NCBI RefSeq assembly: GCF_018802765.1
Contig: NZ_CP069163.1
Span: 1,828,311 to 1,892,310, forward strand
Source of the DNA: Paludibacterium sp. B53371
GTDB taxonomy: Bacteria > Pseudomonadota > Gammaproteobacteria > Burkholderiales > Chromobacteriaceae
Direction of reading: 5' to 3'
DNA length: 64,000 nucleotides
The translations under genes were made by a program, and so were the position numbers. Below the pieces are notes generated by a model. The model was not told the DNA's origin. It worked only from the letters and a program-made list of their open reading frames with translations, and searched no databases. Positions 34,840-45,529 of the stretch are shown in pieces. Position 1 is the stretch's first letter. Each line of letters begins with the position of its first letter.

Positions 34840-37254
34840 TTAATGCGTCATAACCGACACACTTTTACCGGAATCGCCCGTAGAAAGCACTTCTTCGGCC
34901 TTTTCCTCCTCCGTCAGCGGCTCGGGTTGCCGTTCGAGCGCCAGCGTCAGCACTTCATCAATCCATTTGACCGGATGGATTTCGAGCTTACTTTTGATGT
35001 TAGCAGGGATTTCGGCCAAGTCCTTGACGTTTCCCTGCGGGATCAGCACATGCTTGATCCCCCCCCGCAATGCAGCCAGCAGCTTCTCCTTCAGACCACC
35101 AATCGGCAACACTTCGCCACGCAGGGTGATCTCGCCGGTCATGGCCACATCCGAACGGACCGGAATACCGGTCAGCACCGAGACGATGGCGGTGGTCATG
35201 GCCCCGCCGGCACTCGGACCGTCCTTGGGGGTTGCCCCCTCGGGCACGTGAATGTGCATGTCCAGCTTTTCGTAGAAGTCACGCTTGATGCCCAGGCTGG
35301 CGGCACGGCTGCGCACCACGCTCATGGCGGCGGTAATCGACTCCTGCATCACTTCGCCCAGCTGCCCGGTGCGGATGATATTACCCTTGCCCGGCAAGGC
35401 CACCGCCTCGATGGTCAACAGTTCGCCACCCACCTCGGTCCAGGCCAGGCCGGTGACCTGACCGACGCGATTTTCCTCTTCGGCCACACCGAAGTCGAAA
35501 CGCCGCACCCCCAGATACTTCTCGAGGTTCTTGGCATTGACCGTCACCTTGCCCGAGCCGCCCTTCTTCAGCAGATGCCCCGTCACCACCTTGCGGCAAA
35601 TGCGGGCCACCTCGCGGTCCAGGCTGCGCACCCCCGCCTCGCGGGTGTAATAGCGCACAATATCTCGCAGCGCCGACTCCTGCAGCACCAGCTCGCCTTC
35701 CTGCACACCATTGGCCTTCACCTGCTTGGGTACCAGATAGCGCTGGGCAATATTGACCTTCTCGTCTTCGGTGTAGCCGGCCAGACGAATGATTTCCATC
35801 CGGTCCAGCAGCGCCGGCGGAATATTCAGCGAGTTGGCCGTCGCCACGAACATCACATCGGACAGGTCGTACTCAACCTCGGCGTAGTGGTCGACAAACG
35901 AGTGATTCTGTTCCGGATCCAGCACTTCGAGCAGCGCCGAGGCCGGATCACCACGGAAGTCGGCACCCAGCTTGTCCACTTCGTCCAGCAGGAACAACGG
36001 GTTTTTGACGCCGACCTTGGTCATGTTCTGCAGCACCTTGCCCGGCATCGAGCCGATATAGGTACGGCGGTGACCGCGGATTTCCGACTCGTCATGCACA
36101 CCGCCCAGCGCCATGCGCACGAATTTGCGGCCGGTCGCACGCGCCAGCGACTGCCCCAGCGAGGTCTTGCCCACCCCGGGCGGTCCGACCAGACACAGAA
36201 TCGGCGCCTTGAGCTTGTCGACACGCTGCTGCACCGACAGATACTCCAGGATGCGCTCCTTGACCTTGTCCAGGCCGAAGTGATCCTCTTCCAGCACCGC
36301 CTCGGCATTGGCCACATCCTTGTTGATCTTGCTCTTTTTCTTCCAGGGCAGATCCAGCAGGGTGTCGATATAGTTGCGCACCACGGTCGCCTCGGCCGAC
36401 ATCGGCGACATCATGCTGAGCTTCTTCAGCTCGGACATCGCCTTTTCGCGCGCTTCCTTGGTCATGCCGGCGGTACGGATCTTCTTTTCCAGCTCCTCGA
36501 AGTCGCCGGCCTCGTCCATCTCGCCAAGCTCTTTCTGGATGGCCTTGACCTGCTCATTCAGATAATACTCACGCTGGCTCTTCTCCATCTGGCGCTTGAC
36601 GCGGCCACGGATGCGGCGTTCGACCTGCAGAATGTCGATCTCGCTCTCCAGCTGGGCGAGCAGGTGCTCGAGCCGCGCCTTGACATCGAACATCTCCAGC
36701 ACTTCCTGCTTCTGCTCCAGCTTGAGCGGCAGGTGGGCCACGATGGTATCGGCCAGACGACCGGCCTTTTCGATACCGGCCAGCGAAGACAGAATCTCCG
36801 GCGGAATCTTTTTGTTCAGTTTGACGTACTGTTCGAACTGGGCCAGCAGCGCACGGCGCATGGCCTCGGTTTCGGTGCCGTCGTCATCCTCCAGCGGCAG
36901 CGGCATCACCATGCAGACGAAGCAGCCGCCCTCTTCGCGCACATCCTTGATGCGGGCGCGCTGCCGCCCCTCGACCAGCACCTTGACGGTACCATCCGGC
37001 AGCTTGAGCATCTGCAGCACGGTGGCAATCGTGCCGACGCTGTAGAGATCTTCCGGCGAAGGCTCATCCTTGGAAGCAGAACGCTGCGCGACCAGCAGGA
37101 TCTGCTTGCCTTCGTCCATGGCGGTTTCCAGGGCGCAGATCGACTTGCTGCGACCTACAAACAAGGGGATGACCATATGCGGAGAGACCACCACATCGCG
37201 CAATGGCAACAGGGGCAATACGGTGTCTTCCAGTAATTCTGTGGCTTGTGACAT
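34840..37254 (-). CDS. lon: ATP-dependent protease La (Lon)
   Basis: Lon degrades misfolded and regulatory proteins. The 804-residue protein starts [20 protein letters not shown] (ATG 37254, preceded by GGTGAT). It has the N-terminal LON substrate domain, an AAA+ module with Walker A in [17 protein letters not shown] and Walker B in [12 protein letters not shown], and the Ser-Lys protease domain with [16 protein letters not shown] (catalytic Ser) and Lys in [10 protein letters not shown]. Open frame upstream of 37254 has no support. Gene order tig-clpP-clpX-lon-hupB is the classical one. Confidence 0.97.
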   Translation of the reverse strand: MSQATELLEDTVLPLLPLRDVVVSPHMVIPLFVGRSKSICALETAMDEGKQILLVAQRSASKDEPSPEDLYSVGTIATVLQMLKLPDGTVKVLVEGRQRARIKDVREEGGCFVCMVMPLPLEDDDGTETEAMRRALLAQFEQYVKLNKKIPPEILSSLAGIEKAGRLADTIVAHLPLKLEQKQEVLEMFDVKARLEHLLAQLESEIDILQVERRIRGRVKRQMEKSQREYYLNEQVKAIQKELGEMDEAGDFEELEKKIRTAGMTKEAREKAMSELKKLSMMSPMSAEATVVRNYIDTLLDLPWKKKSKINKDVANAEAVLEEDHFGLDKVKERILEYLSVQQRVDKLKAPILCLVGPPGVGKTSLGQSLARATGRKFVRMALGGVHDESEIRGHRRTYIGSMPGKVLQNMTKVGVKNPLFLLDEVDKLGADFRGDPASALLEVLDPEQNHSFVDHYAEVEYDLSDVMFVATANSLNIPPALLDRMEIIRLAGYTEDEKVNIAQRYLVPKQVKANGVQEGELVLQESALRDIVRYYTREAGVRSLDREVARICRKVVTGHLLKKGGSGKVTVNAKNLEKYLGVRRFDFGVAEEENRVGQVTGLAWTEVGGELLTIEAVALPGKGNIIRTGQLGEVMQESITAAMSVVRSRAASLGIKRDFYEKLDMHIHVPEGATPKDGPSAGGAMTTAIVSVLTGIPVRSDVAMTGEITLRGEVLPIGGLKEKLLAALRGGIKHVLIPQGNVKDLAEIPANIKSKLEIHPVKWIDEVLTLALERQPEPLTEEEKAEEVLSTGDSGKSVSVMTH

Positions 37255-37352
37255 ATCACCAGACCTTGTTCTGACTATCTTGCAGGAAAGATGGGGCAGT
37301 GCAACCAAATATCAACCACCCCATACTAAAACAGTTTTCCGACGCTTCAAAT

Positions 37353-37379
37353 AAAAAAACCGCCCGAGGGGCGGTTTTT
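37353..37379 (-). terminator. Terminator of clpX (bidirectional)
   Basis: CCGCCC and GGGCGG form a stem around GAG, extended by A and T tracts on both sides (AAAAAAA and TTTTT). It lies 16 bases after the clpX stop on the minus strand and separates clpX from lon. Confidence 0.85.
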
Positions 37380-37395
37380 ACGGAGGTCAGGTCGA

Positions 37396-38676
37396 TCAGG
37401 CCGACTGCGCCTTGTCATCACCCGCTTCGCGATAGATGAACAACGGCTTCTCGCCCTTCTCGATGACTTTCTCGTCCACCACCACCTTTTCGACATCCGT
37501 CATCGAAGGCAGGTCATACATGGTATCGAGCAATGCGCGCTCCAGAATCGAGCGCAGACCACGGGCACCGGTCTTGCGCGCCAGCGCCTGCTTGGCGGTC
37601 ACCCGCAACGCCGACGGACGCACCTCCAGCTCCACACCTTCCATCGAGAACAGCTTCTGGTACTGCTTGACCAGAGCGTTCTTGGGCATGGTCAGAATCG
37701 TGACCAGCGCTTCCTCATCCAGCTCTTCCAGCGTGGCCGCCACCGGCAGGCGACCAATCAGTTCGGGAATCAGACCGAACTTGATCAGGTCTTCCGGCTC
37801 GACTTCCTTGAACAGGGTCGACACATTGCGCTCGTCGTCGGTCGACTTCAGCTCGGCACCAAAACCAATCCCGCCCTTTTCCGAACGACGGCGGATGATC
37901 TTTTCCAGACCATCGAACGCGCCACCGCAAATGAACAGAATGTTGGTGGTATCGACCTGGATGAACTCCTGGTTCGGATGCTTGCGGCCACCCTGCGGCG
38001 GAATCGAGGCCACGGTGCCCTCGATCAGCTTGAGCAGGGCCTGCTGCACACCCTCACCGGACACATCACGGGTAATCGACGGGTTTTCCGACTTGCGGGA
38101 AATCTTGTCGATCTCGTCGATGTAGACAATGCCGCGCTGCGCCTTCTCCACATCATAGTCGCACTTCTGCAGCAACTTCTGGATGATGTGCTCGACATCC
38201 TCGCCCACATAACCGGCTTCGGTCAGCGTGGTCGCATCGGCAATCACGAACGGCACATCCAGCAGGCGTGCCAGCGACTGTGCCAGCAAGGTCTTGCCCG
38301 AGCCGGTCGGCCCGATCAGCAGGATATTGCTCTTGGACAGCTCGACATCCTCGCTGTTGGCCGTCTGGGTGTAGAGCCGCTTGTAGTGGTTGTACACCGC
38401 CACCGACAACGTCTTCTTGGCCAGGTCCTGCCCGATGATGTACTGATCCAGGCTTTCGCGGATTTCCTGTGGCACCGGCAGCTTGCGCTCTTCGCCGGCC
38501 ACGGCACCCTCATGGGTGCCCTGGGTCAGCTCTTCGCGGATGATGTCGTTGCACAGCTCGACGCACTCATTGCAGATAAAAACCTGCGGCCCGGCGATCA
38601 GCCGCTGGACCTCATGCTGACTCTTTCCGCAGAAAGAGCAATACAGCAGTTTTTCGTTGCTATTCTTGTCAGCCAT
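37396..38676 (-). CDS. clpX: ATP-dependent Clp protease ATP-binding subunit ClpX
   Basis: ClpX unfolds tagged substrates and feeds them into ClpP. The 426-residue protein has the N-terminal zinc domain (YCSFCGKSQ and [10 protein letters not shown], four Cys), Walker A in [17 protein letters not shown], Walker B in [11 protein letters not shown], pore loop YVGEDVE and the ClpP-docking IGF loop in [11 protein letters not shown]. It starts 18 bases after the clpP stop and is surely in the same operon. Confidence 0.97.
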   Translation of the reverse strand: MADKNSNEKLLYCSFCGKSQHEVQRLIAGPQVFICNECVELCNDIIREELTQGTHEGAVAGEERKLPVPQEIRESLDQYIIGQDLAKKTLSVAVYNHYKRLYTQTANSEDVELSKSNILLIGPTGSGKTLLAQSLARLLDVPFVIADATTLTEAGYVGEDVEHIIQKLLQKCDYDVEKAQRGIVYIDEIDKISRKSENPSITRDVSGEGVQQALLKLIEGTVASIPPQGGRKHPNQEFIQVDTTNILFICGGAFDGLEKIIRRRSEKGGIGFGAELKSTDDERNVSTLFKEVEPEDLIKFGLIPELIGRLPVAATLEELDEEALVTILTMPKNALVKQYQKLFSMEGVELEVRPSALRVTAKQALARKTGARGLRSILERALLDTMYDLPSMTDVEKVVVDEKVIEKGEKPLFIYREAGDDKAQSA

Positions 38677-38694
38677 CTAAGCGTGTCCGTACGG

Positions 38695-39321
38695 TTAAAC
38701 CTTGGCCTCACGACGCGACGACAACACCTTGTCGATCAGACCATAGGCCTGGGCCTCATCGGCCGACATGAAGTTGTCCCGCTCGGTATCGTGTTGCACC
38801 TTGTCGACTGTCTGGCCGGAATGCTTGGCCAGCAGCTCGTTCATCCGCGCCTTCACTTTCATGAGTTCGCGCGCATGGATCTCGATATCCGTGGCCTGAC
38901 CGCTCAGGCCGCCGATCAGCGGCTGGTGAATCATCACCCGGCTGTTGGGCAGGGCAAAGCGCTTGTCCTTGGCCCCTGCCGCCAGCAGGAACGCCCCCAT
39001 GCTGGCCGCCTGGCCGATACACAGGGTCGAAACATCCGGCTTGATGAAATTCATCGTGTCGTAAATCGACATGCCGGCGGTAATCGAGCCGCCCGGCGAG
39101 TTGATATACAGGAAGATGTCCTTGTCCGGGTTTTCCGATTCGAGGAACAGCATCTGTGCCACAACCAGATTGGCCGACTCGTCGGTAACCGGACCCACCA
39201 GGAACACAATGCGTTCCTTCAGCAGGCGCGAGTAGATATCGTAGGCACGCTCGCCACGACCACTCTGCTCAACAACCATGGGCACCAGGCCCAACCCCTT
39301 CGGTTCCATCATCGACATCAT
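38695..39321 (-). CDS. clpP: ATP-dependent Clp protease proteolytic subunit
   Basis: ClpP is the tetradecameric serine peptidase of ClpXP. The 208-residue product has the catalytic Ser in [15 protein letters not shown] and His in [13 protein letters not shown], with the oxyanion strand [14 protein letters not shown] before them; Asp lies in [11 protein letters not shown] short N-terminal propeptide-like segment precedes VPMVVEQ. It sits between tig and clpX. Confidence 0.97.
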   Translation of the reverse strand: MMSMMEPKGLGLVPMVVEQSGRGERAYDIYSRLLKERIVFLVGPVTDESANLVVAQMLFLESENPDKDIFLYINSPGGSITAGMSIYDTMNFIKPDVSTLCIGQAASMGAFLLAAGAKDKRFALPNSRVMIHQPLIGGLSGQATDIEIHARELMKVKARMNELLAKHSGQTVDKVQHDTERDNFMSADEAQAYGLIDKVLSSRREAKV

Positions 39322-39346
39322 TCGGCCATCTCCGGTTATTGGTTTA

Positions 39347-40654
39347 TCAGGCTTGGCTGCCCATCAGCTCATCGAACGCCAGCGCCTTCTCCACAACATT
39401 GGCACGACCGAGGGCAAATTCAACCACATTGTCTTCAATCACCATCGAAGTGGGGCCATCCAGACGTTCCGGGCTGGCGAAATACCAGTTGATCACTTCT
39501 TCCGGATCTTCGTAGCTCTCGGCAAATTCGGCCACCAGCGCCTTGACCTGTTCCGGCTTGGCTTCCAGCTTGTTGGCTTCCACCAGTTCGGAAATGATCA
39601 GACCCAGCGAGACACGGCGCTTGGCCTGGTCTTCGAACATTTCGGCCGGGAACGGCAGATCCTTGACCTTCATGCCGCGGGCTTCCAGATCCTGGCGGGC
39701 CTTGTCCTGCAGACGGCCGACTTCCAGGGCTACCAGCGACTTCGGCAGCTCGACCGGGGTCACGTCCAGCAGAGCCTGCATGACGTTTTCCTTGGTGCGG
39801 GCGGTCAGGCGGCGCTTCACTTCGCGTTCGACGTTCTTCTTGATCTCGTCGCGCATTTTGGCCACATCACCGTCTGCCACACCCAGCAGCTTGGCGAACT
39901 CGCCATCCACTTCCGGCAGTTCGGCCGCAGCCACATTCTTCAGGGTCAGTTCGAACGAGGCGGTCTTGCCGGCCACATCCTTGCCGTGATAGTCCTCAGG
40001 GAAGACCACTTCAACGGTCTTGACTTCGCCTTCCTTCATGCCGCGCACGCCGTTTTCGAAGTCAGCCAGCATCTGGCCCTGACCCAGCACGAACGGGAAG
40101 TTTTCCGACGAGCCGCCATCGAACAGGACGCCGTCGATCGAACCCTTGAAGTCGATGATCACGCGGTCACCATCCTGGGCGGCGCGCTCGACACGCACGT
40201 AGCGGGTACGCTGCTTGCGCAGAATGTCGATGGTCTTGTCGATTTCGGCTTCGGTCACTTCGGTGACCGGCTTTTCGATTTCCTTGCCGGCCAGATCACC
40301 CAGCGTCACTTCCGGATAGATTTCGAAGGTAGCGGCAAACTTGAAGCTGCCGGCTTCGGACTGATCCAGCTGCGGCTCGAAACGCGGATAGCCGGCAACA
40401 CGCAGCTTCTGCTCGGTCACGGCGCGGTAGAAGCCTTGCTGAACCTGTTCGCCCAGCACTTCTTCACGAATTTGCGGACCGTAGTTCATTTCCACGATCT
40501 TCATCGGTGCCTTGCCCGGACGGAAGCCCTGGATCTTGGCGTTGCGTGCCGCACGCTTCAGGCGCTCGGTCACTTGCGCGTCGATGGCATCCATCGGCAG
40601 CGCGATATTCATACGGCGCTCGAGGCTGCCCAACGTTTCCAACTGTACTTGCAT
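39347..40654 (-). CDS. tig: Trigger factor
   Basis: Trigger factor is the ribosome-bound chaperone and prolyl isomerase. The 435-residue protein contains the ribosome-binding signature [12 protein letters not shown] near residue 45, the FKBP-like isomerase domain around 165-250 ([26 protein letters not shown]) and the C-terminal chaperone arms. It is the first gene of the tig-clpP-clpX set, 25 bases before clpP. Confidence 0.96.
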   Translation of the reverse strand: MQVQLETLGSLERRMNIALPMDAIDAQVTERLKRAARNAKIQGFRPGKAPMKIVEMNYGPQIREEVLGEQVQQGFYRAVTEQKLRVAGYPRFEPQLDQSEAGSFKFAATFEIYPEVTLGDLAGKEIEKPVTEVTEAEIDKTIDILRKQRTRYVRVERAAQDGDRVIIDFKGSIDGVLFDGGSSENFPFVLGQGQMLADFENGVRGMKEGEVKTVEVVFPEDYHGKDVAGKTASFELTLKNVAAAELPEVDGEFAKLLGVADGDVAKMRDEIKKNVEREVKRRLTARTKENVMQALLDVTPVELPKSLVALEVGRLQDKARQDLEARGMKVKDLPFPAEMFEDQAKRRVSLGLIISELVEANKLEAKPEQVKALVAEFAESYEDPEEVINWYFASPERLDGPTSMVIEDNVVEFALGRANVVEKALAFDELMGSQA

Positions 40655-40945
40655 GTCAAATCCTAACTGTGTACGAGTTTAGTCAACCGAGACACAAGCC
40701 CGCACGGGCGCGGACGGCATCGACACGTCCCCGGGCCGGGCATTGCGCTCAAATCTCGCCAGCCACAAGCGATTGCGGCAGCTACCACGAAAACGCGCAG
40801 TATACCATGGCTGACGGCAGGAAAGCAGCCTGCAACCCGAACACGCATTCTCCATAACCAGATGGCTATTTTTACCCATAAAAATTGGCCATTCTTGAAT
40901 TTTGCTGCAATAATCAAAATATCAATTTTGCAAGCATTCACCCCG

Positions 40946-41530
40946 ATGAAATCAGCCGACCCCTCACACGGCGGCGCTCGTCGCGGCGCTGGCCGGCCAC
41001 GCGGCAGCGGCCGCTGCGACGCCGGCGAGGCACAGACCCAGCTGCGCATCCCACGCGCCGACAAACAAGCCGTGCTCGACCTGCTGGCCACGCGCCGCGC
41101 CCTGCGCCACATCCAGAGCTGGCGCCCGGCGCCACAAACCGAAATCGTCCCCCTGCCGCTCTACGGCAGCCGCGTCCCTGCCGGCTTCCCTTCCCCGGCT
41201 GACGACTACCTGGAAAGCACGCTCGACCTCAACCAATACCTGATCCAGGACGCGCCGGCGACCTTCATGGTGCGCGTCAAGGGCGACTCCATGATCGGCG
41301 CCGGCATTGCCGAAGGCGACATCCTGGTGGTGGAAAAGGGGCGCCACGCGCAGCACGACCAAATCGTGCTGGCCGTCATCGATGGCGAATTCACGGTCAA
41401 ACGCCTGCACCGGCGCGACGAACAAGTGGCCCTGTTGCCGGAGAACCCGGCCTACGCGCCGATCACCCTGCGTGATGGCCAGGACCTGACCATCTGGGGC
41501 GTTGTCACCGCATGCGTGAAGAAATTCTGA
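40946..41530 (+). CDS. umuD: UmuD-like translesion polymerase accessory protein with extended N terminus
   Basis: This S24-family protein should self-cleave to UmuD' and activate polymerase V. The core begins at about residue 68 with [20 protein letters not shown], where Ala-Gly is the likely cleavage bond. It continues with [11 protein letters not shown] (catalytic Ser) and EFTVKRL (catalytic Lys). At 194 residues it is about 55 longer than the E. coli protein. The extra N terminus is basic, with a [14 protein letters not shown] stretch like an AT-hook and a short helix [19 protein letters not shown], recalling DNA-binding S24 regulators. Its end overlaps umuC by 19 bases. No LexA box is seen upstream. 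Confidence 0.88.
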   Translation: MKSADPSHGGARRGAGRPRGSGRCDAGEAQTQLRIPRADKQAVLDLLATRRALRHIQSWRPAPQTEIVPLPLYGSRVPAGFPSPADDYLESTLDLNQYLIQDAPATFMVRVKGDSMIGAGIAEGDILVVEKGRHAQHDQIVLAVIDGEFTVKRLHRRDEQVALLPENPAYAPITLRDGQDLTIWGVVTACVKKF

Positions 41531-42807
41531 ACCCTGCCCTGCGCCCGCGCTTTGCCCTGGTTGACGGCAACAGTTTCTACTGCAGCTGCGAACGGGTATT
41601 CCGTCCAGACCTGCGCGGACGGCCCATCGTGGTTCTGTCGAACAACGATGGCTGCATCGTCGCCCGCTCGCGCGAAGCCAAGGCGCTGGCCCTGCCGATG
41701 GCGGCCCCCTACCACCAGCTGCGTCCCTTGCTGCGCCGCCATGGCGTGGCGGTTTTCAGCTCCAACTACGCCCTGTATGGCGACATGAGCCGCCGCATGA
41801 TGCAGGTCATTGGCGAATTCGGCGACGAACAGGAAATCTACAGCATCGATGAGTGCTTTCTGCGCTTTGCCGGCCAGCTCGACAGCCAGCAACACGGCCA
41901 GGCCATCCGCCAGGCCGTCTGGCGCCGCGTCGGCATTCCCTGCGCCGTCGGTATCGGCCCGAGCAAGACCCTGGCCAAGCTGGCCAACCACCTGGCCAAA
42001 CAACAGCGCAGCTACCGTGGCGTCTTCGACTGGGGCTGGCTGGATGAGGGCGGCGCCGCCCGGCTGCTCAGCCAGACGGCCCTGTCGGATATCTGGGGCA
42101 TCGGCCGCCGCCTGGCCGAGCAACTCATCCGCCACGGCATCCCTCACCCGCAGGCCCTGCGCGAGCGCGACCCACACTGGCTGCGACAACGCTTCGGCGT
42201 CATCGTCGAGCGCATCGCACTGGAGCTGGCCGGCATCCCCTCGCTCGAACTGGAACAGATCAGCGACAAGCAACAGATCCTCTCCAGCCGCTCCTTTGCC
42301 CAACTGACCAGCGACCTGGACACACTGCGCGCCAGTATTGCCCACCATGTCAGCCGCGCCAGCGAGAAACTGCGAGCCCAGCGCAGTGTGGCCGCCCTGA
42401 TCGGCGTCAGTCTGCGCACCAACCCGCACCGCCAGGATCTGCCGCAATACCACAACTATTGCTGCCTGCCCCTGCCGCAAGCCAGCGATGACACCCTGCT
42501 GCTGGCCAGCGTCGCCCGGCAGGCACTGCAAACCATCTATCTGCCCGGCTATGCCTACCAGAAAGCCGGCGTCATGCTGCTGGAAATCCGCCCGGCCACC
42601 CGGCTGCAATACGATCTGTTTGCCGCCAGCCCCGACCCGCGCCGACAACAACTGATGCAAACCATCGACCAGATCAACCGCCGCCACGGCCACGGCACCC
42701 TGCGGCTGGCAGCGGAAGGCCTGAGCACCGACTGGCACATGCGCCAGAACCAGCGTTCGCCCTGCTACACCACACGCTGGGATCAACTGCCACTGGTCGG
42801 CCCCTGA
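41512..42807 (+). CDS. umuC: Y-family DNA polymerase V catalytic subunit UmuC
   Basis: UmuC performs error-prone synthesis past lesions. The 431-residue length is standard. Catalytic motifs are [17 protein letters not shown] (first Asp) and [12 protein letters not shown] (Asp-Glu). [17 protein letters not shown] and [21 protein letters not shown] are family-typical, and the helix-hairpin-helix [11 protein letters not shown] follows. The C-terminal DUF4113-like region ([10 protein letters not shown]) is present. It overlaps umuD, as in other umuDC operons. Confidence 0.95.
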   Translation: MREEILNPALRPRFALVDGNSFYCSCERVFRPDLRGRPIVVLSNNDGCIVARSREAKALALPMAAPYHQLRPLLRRHGVAVFSSNYALYGDMSRRMMQVIGEFGDEQEIYSIDECFLRFAGQLDSQQHGQAIRQAVWRRVGIPCAVGIGPSKTLAKLANHLAKQQRSYRGVFDWGWLDEGGAARLLSQTALSDIWGIGRRLAEQLIRHGIPHPQALRERDPHWLRQRFGVIVERIALELAGIPSLELEQISDKQQILSSRSFAQLTSDLDTLRASIAHHVSRASEKLRAQRSVAALIGVSLRTNPHRQDLPQYHNYCCLPLPQASDDTLLLASVARQALQTIYLPGYAYQKAGVMLLEIRPATRLQYDLFAASPDPRRQQLMQTIDQINRRHGHGTLRLAAEGLSTDWHMRQNQRSPCYTTRWDQLPLVGP

Positions 42808-42983
42808 GGCTCCCGCCCCGGCGGCACCGGCGCCGACAACGATTGCAACACACGGCCCTGCACCATCAACACCTTCGGCTTGTCAGGGCAAAACAGACAC
42901 AGGCACTGTAGCCCGGCCAGCGCTCCGACATAATCCGCATCCTGACAAGCCGCCAGCGTGCGCTGACAGCAGCCCTCCAGCAT
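42783..42983 (-). CDS. Possible small Cys-rich protein at the end of the efflux operon
   Basis: A 66-codon frame begins [19 protein letters not shown] and contains six cysteines in its first 31 residues (ending [14 protein letters not shown]). GAGGTGG stands nine bases before the ATG, a good ribosome site, and the start is only 14 bases after the outer-membrane factor gene on the same strand. The 3' 25 bases overlap the end of umuC in antisense. I recognise no family. The cysteine pattern and spacing favour a real gene, but the evidence is modest. Confidence 0.4.
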   Translation of the reverse strand: MLEGCCQRTLAACQDADYVGALAGLQCLCLFCPDKPKVLMVQGRVLQSLSAPVPPGREPQGPTSGS

Positions 42984-42997
42984 GCCGGCCAGCCACC

Positions 42998-44401
42998 TCA
43001 GCGCACATCACCGCCAAGCGATTGATACAAGCCCACCAGTGCCTGCAGGCTGGCCGACTGCGATTGCAACCAGGCATCGCTGGCCTGCTGCCAGGCACTC
43101 TCGGCCTGCAGCGCCTCCAGCTCGGCCGCCTCGCCCACCGCCACCCGTCGCTGCGTCAGCGCCAGCGTGCCGGCCGCCGCCCGGCGCGCAGCATCGAGTT
43201 GCTGCGACCGCGCCAGTTCGCGGTCATAGCGCATCAGCGCACTCTCCGTATCCGCGAGCGCCTGCAGGACCACCTGCCGGTAATTCGCCAGCGCGGCCTC
43301 ATAGGCCGCCTGCTGCGCCCTGAGCTGCTGACTCAGCGCCCCACCGGCAAACAAGGGCAGCGCAAGACTCGGTCCCACGCTCCAATAACGCGCGGCCTGA
43401 TCCGTCAACTGCCCCTGATGGATGGCATCCACGCCCAGCGACCCCACCAGCGAAAAACGCGGATACTGCGCGGCCGTCGCCACCCCGACCTCGGCACTGG
43501 CCGCCGCCAGATCACGCTCGGCCCGCCGCACATCCGGCCGGCGCTGCAGCAAGTCCGACGGCAGACCAACCCCCACCACCGCCGGCTGCGCCGGCAGCGG
43601 TGCCGCGTCCGCCAGCAGCTCGTCCAGCGCACGCGGCGTCTGCCCGCACAGCACGGCCAGCGCATCCAGATCCGTACGCACACCGGTCTGTAACGGCGGC
43701 AAGGCCGCCGCCGCCTGACGCGCCGCCGCCTCAGCCTGATTGACCTCCTGCAAGCCGACCAGCCCGGCCTGCTGCTGCAGCCGCACCAGACGCAGACTCT
43801 CCTCGGCCAGCCAGAGACGGCGCTGCGCCACCTGCACCCGCTGCTGCAAAGCGCGCAAATCCAGATAACTGCGCGTGACACTGGCCGCCGTTGCCAGTGC
43901 CGTGGCACGTGCCACCTCGACAGCGCTGCCGGCCCGCGCCGTCGCGGCTTCCAGCGAACGCGCGCGATAACCGAACAAGTCCAGCTCCCACGAGGCCGAC
44001 AGGCCGACACGCGTATCCGTAAACTGATTTTGCGGATTGGGGAAAGGGATATTGGCAAACTGCTCGCCGCGGGTACTGAGGTGATCACGCGTCTGCTGCG
44101 CCTGGGCATTCACCTGAGGCCACGCAGCGCCGCCAGCCACCCCGCGCAATGCCTCGGCCTGCCGCACCCGCGCCCAGGCCGCCTGCAGATCCAGGTTTTG
44201 CTGCAAGGCCTGCCCGACCAGCGCATTCAGTGCCGGATCCGCAAAGGCCAACCACCAGTCCGCCTGAGGCAGATGCTCGTTCAACACCGTGCCCGCCACG
44301 GCAAAGTGCGCCGGCACCTCGCTGCGCGGTACCTGATAATCCGGCCCGACCGCACAGCCTGCCAGCAGACAGACCACCCCACACAGCCATCCCGACCTCA
44401 T
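42998..44401 (-). CDS. Outer-membrane efflux lipoprotein (NodT/OprM-like)
   Basis: This TolC-like outer-membrane channel is 467 residues long. A lipoprotein signal ends in LLAGC with Cys at residue 16, followed by AVGPDYQVP, the NodT-family beginning. Two outer-membrane efflux repeats of coiled coils follow, with typical PSDLLQRRPDVRRAERDLAAA and SLALPLFAGGALS. AGGGGGGC precedes ATG 44401, which fixes the start. It is co-transcribed with the two permeases, ATPase, fusion protein and TetR regulator, completing a tripartite pump. Confidence 0.93.
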   Translation of the reverse strand: MRSGWLCGVVCLLAGCAVGPDYQVPRSEVPAHFAVAGTVLNEHLPQADWWLAFADPALNALVGQALQQNLDLQAAWARVRQAEALRGVAGGAAWPQVNAQAQQTRDHLSTRGEQFANIPFPNPQNQFTDTRVGLSASWELDLFGYRARSLEAATARAGSAVEVARATALATAASVTRSYLDLRALQQRVQVAQRRLWLAEESLRLVRLQQQAGLVGLQEVNQAEAAARQAAAALPPLQTGVRTDLDALAVLCGQTPRALDELLADAAPLPAQPAVVGVGLPSDLLQRRPDVRRAERDLAAASAEVGVATAAQYPRFSLVGSLGVDAIHQGQLTDQAARYWSVGPSLALPLFAGGALSQQLRAQQAAYEAALANYRQVVLQALADTESALMRYDRELARSQQLDAARRAAAGTLALTQRRVAVGEAAELEALQAESAWQQASDAWLQSQSASLQALVGLYQSLGGDVR

Positions 44402-44414
44402 GCTTGCCCCCCTG

Positions 44415-45521
44415 TCAGGCCACCCGGCGCCGGAACACCGCATAAGCGGCACTCAGCGTCAGCACGGCAATCAACCACAATGGCCAAAGACTCGGCCATA
44501 CCTGCGCCCACTCGAACTGCTTCAGGAACAGACCTTTGACGATCACGATGAAATGCCGCAACGGATCAATGAAACTGAGATAGCGCAGCGGCCAGGGCAT
44601 GTTTTCGACCGGTGCCAGATAGCCGGACAACACCACGGCAGGCACGGTGAAGCTGAACACCCCGAGGAAAGCTTGCTGCTGTGTGGCACACACCGAAGAA
44701 ATCAGCAGGCCGAACCCCACCAGGGACAGGCCGTAACAGACAATGGCAAAGAAAAACAGCCACAGCGCGCCGGTAAACGGCACCCCATAGGCCCACACGG
44801 CCGCAGCGGCAATGATACTGCCCTGCAAGGTCGAGACAATCAGTGCCGGCACCGCCTTGCCGACCATGATCAGCCCCGGGGTGAGCGGCGAAACCAGCAA
44901 TTGCTCGAAGGTCCCCTCTTCGCGCTCGCGCGCCAGCGACAAGGCCGTGACAATCAGCGCGCCGATGGTGGTGATGATCGCCACCAGACTGGGCAGCACA
45001 AACCAGCGGTACTCAAGATTGGGGTTGTACAGGTTCTGCACCATCACGGCCGAAGGCGCCTCCTGCCCCTGCTCGGCCAGGCGATCGGCCACATAACCAT
45101 TCACCACCGTCTGGGCATAACCGAAGGCAATCTGCGCCGCATTGGAACGCCGCCCGTCGATGATGGCCTGCAGCGAGGCGGGCTGGCCTCGTGCCAGCCG
45201 GCGCGAGAAATCTTGCGGGAAACGAATCGCCAGCAAGGCCTGCTGCTCATCAATGGCCCGCTGCAACTCTGCCTCACCATGCACCATCAGCACACGGGGG
45301 AACGCCTCGGTGCTGGCCAGACGCTGCAACAGCTCCACCGAAGCCGCGCCAGAATCCTGATTGAACACCGCCAGCGTGCTGTTCCTGACCTCCAGCGTGG
45401 AAGAAAACGGAAACACCAGCACCTGCACCAGCACCGGCATAATCAGCAGCAACCGGCCCTGCCGGTCTCGCAACAAGCTTTGCAACTCTTTCAGAATCAA
45501 GGTCCACAGACGATAGCCCAT
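44415..45521 (-). CDS. ABC-2 family efflux permease (YbhR-like)
   Basis: The 368-residue inner-membrane protein has one N-terminal helix (LLLIMPVLVQVLVFPF), a large periplasmic segment of about 140 residues, and a five-helix C-terminal block with REREEGTFEQLLVSPLTP, the ABC-2 signature. Its length equals E. coli YbhR. ATG 45521 is used; open frame further upstream is antisense-like spill within the neighbouring permease. It lies eight bases after the YbhS-like gene. Confidence 0.92.
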   Translation of the reverse strand: MGYRLWTLILKELQSLLRDRQGRLLLIMPVLVQVLVFPFSSTLEVRNSTLAVFNQDSGAASVELLQRLASTEAFPRVLMVHGEAELQRAIDEQQALLAIRFPQDFSRRLARGQPASLQAIIDGRRSNAAQIAFGYAQTVVNGYVADRLAEQGQEAPSAVMVQNLYNPNLEYRWFVLPSLVAIITTIGALIVTALSLAREREEGTFEQLLVSPLTPGLIMVGKAVPALIVSTLQGSIIAAAAVWAYGVPFTGALWLFFFAIVCYGLSLVGFGLLISSVCATQQQAFLGVFSFTVPAVVLSGYLAPVENMPWPLRYLSFIDPLRHFIVIVKGLFLKQFEWAQVWPSLWPLWLIAVLTLSAAYAVFRRRVA

Positions 45522-45529
45522 TATTGCTC

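Noticed and set aside
34702..37236. 844-codon plus-strand frame
   Set aside because: Antisense to lon. Its length reflects codon bias of lon; composition is Gln/His/Arg-rich with no domain.
40655..40945. LexA box upstream of umuDC
   Set aside because: No CTG-N10-CAG match was found on reading; the palindrome TTGCTGCAA is too short to call.
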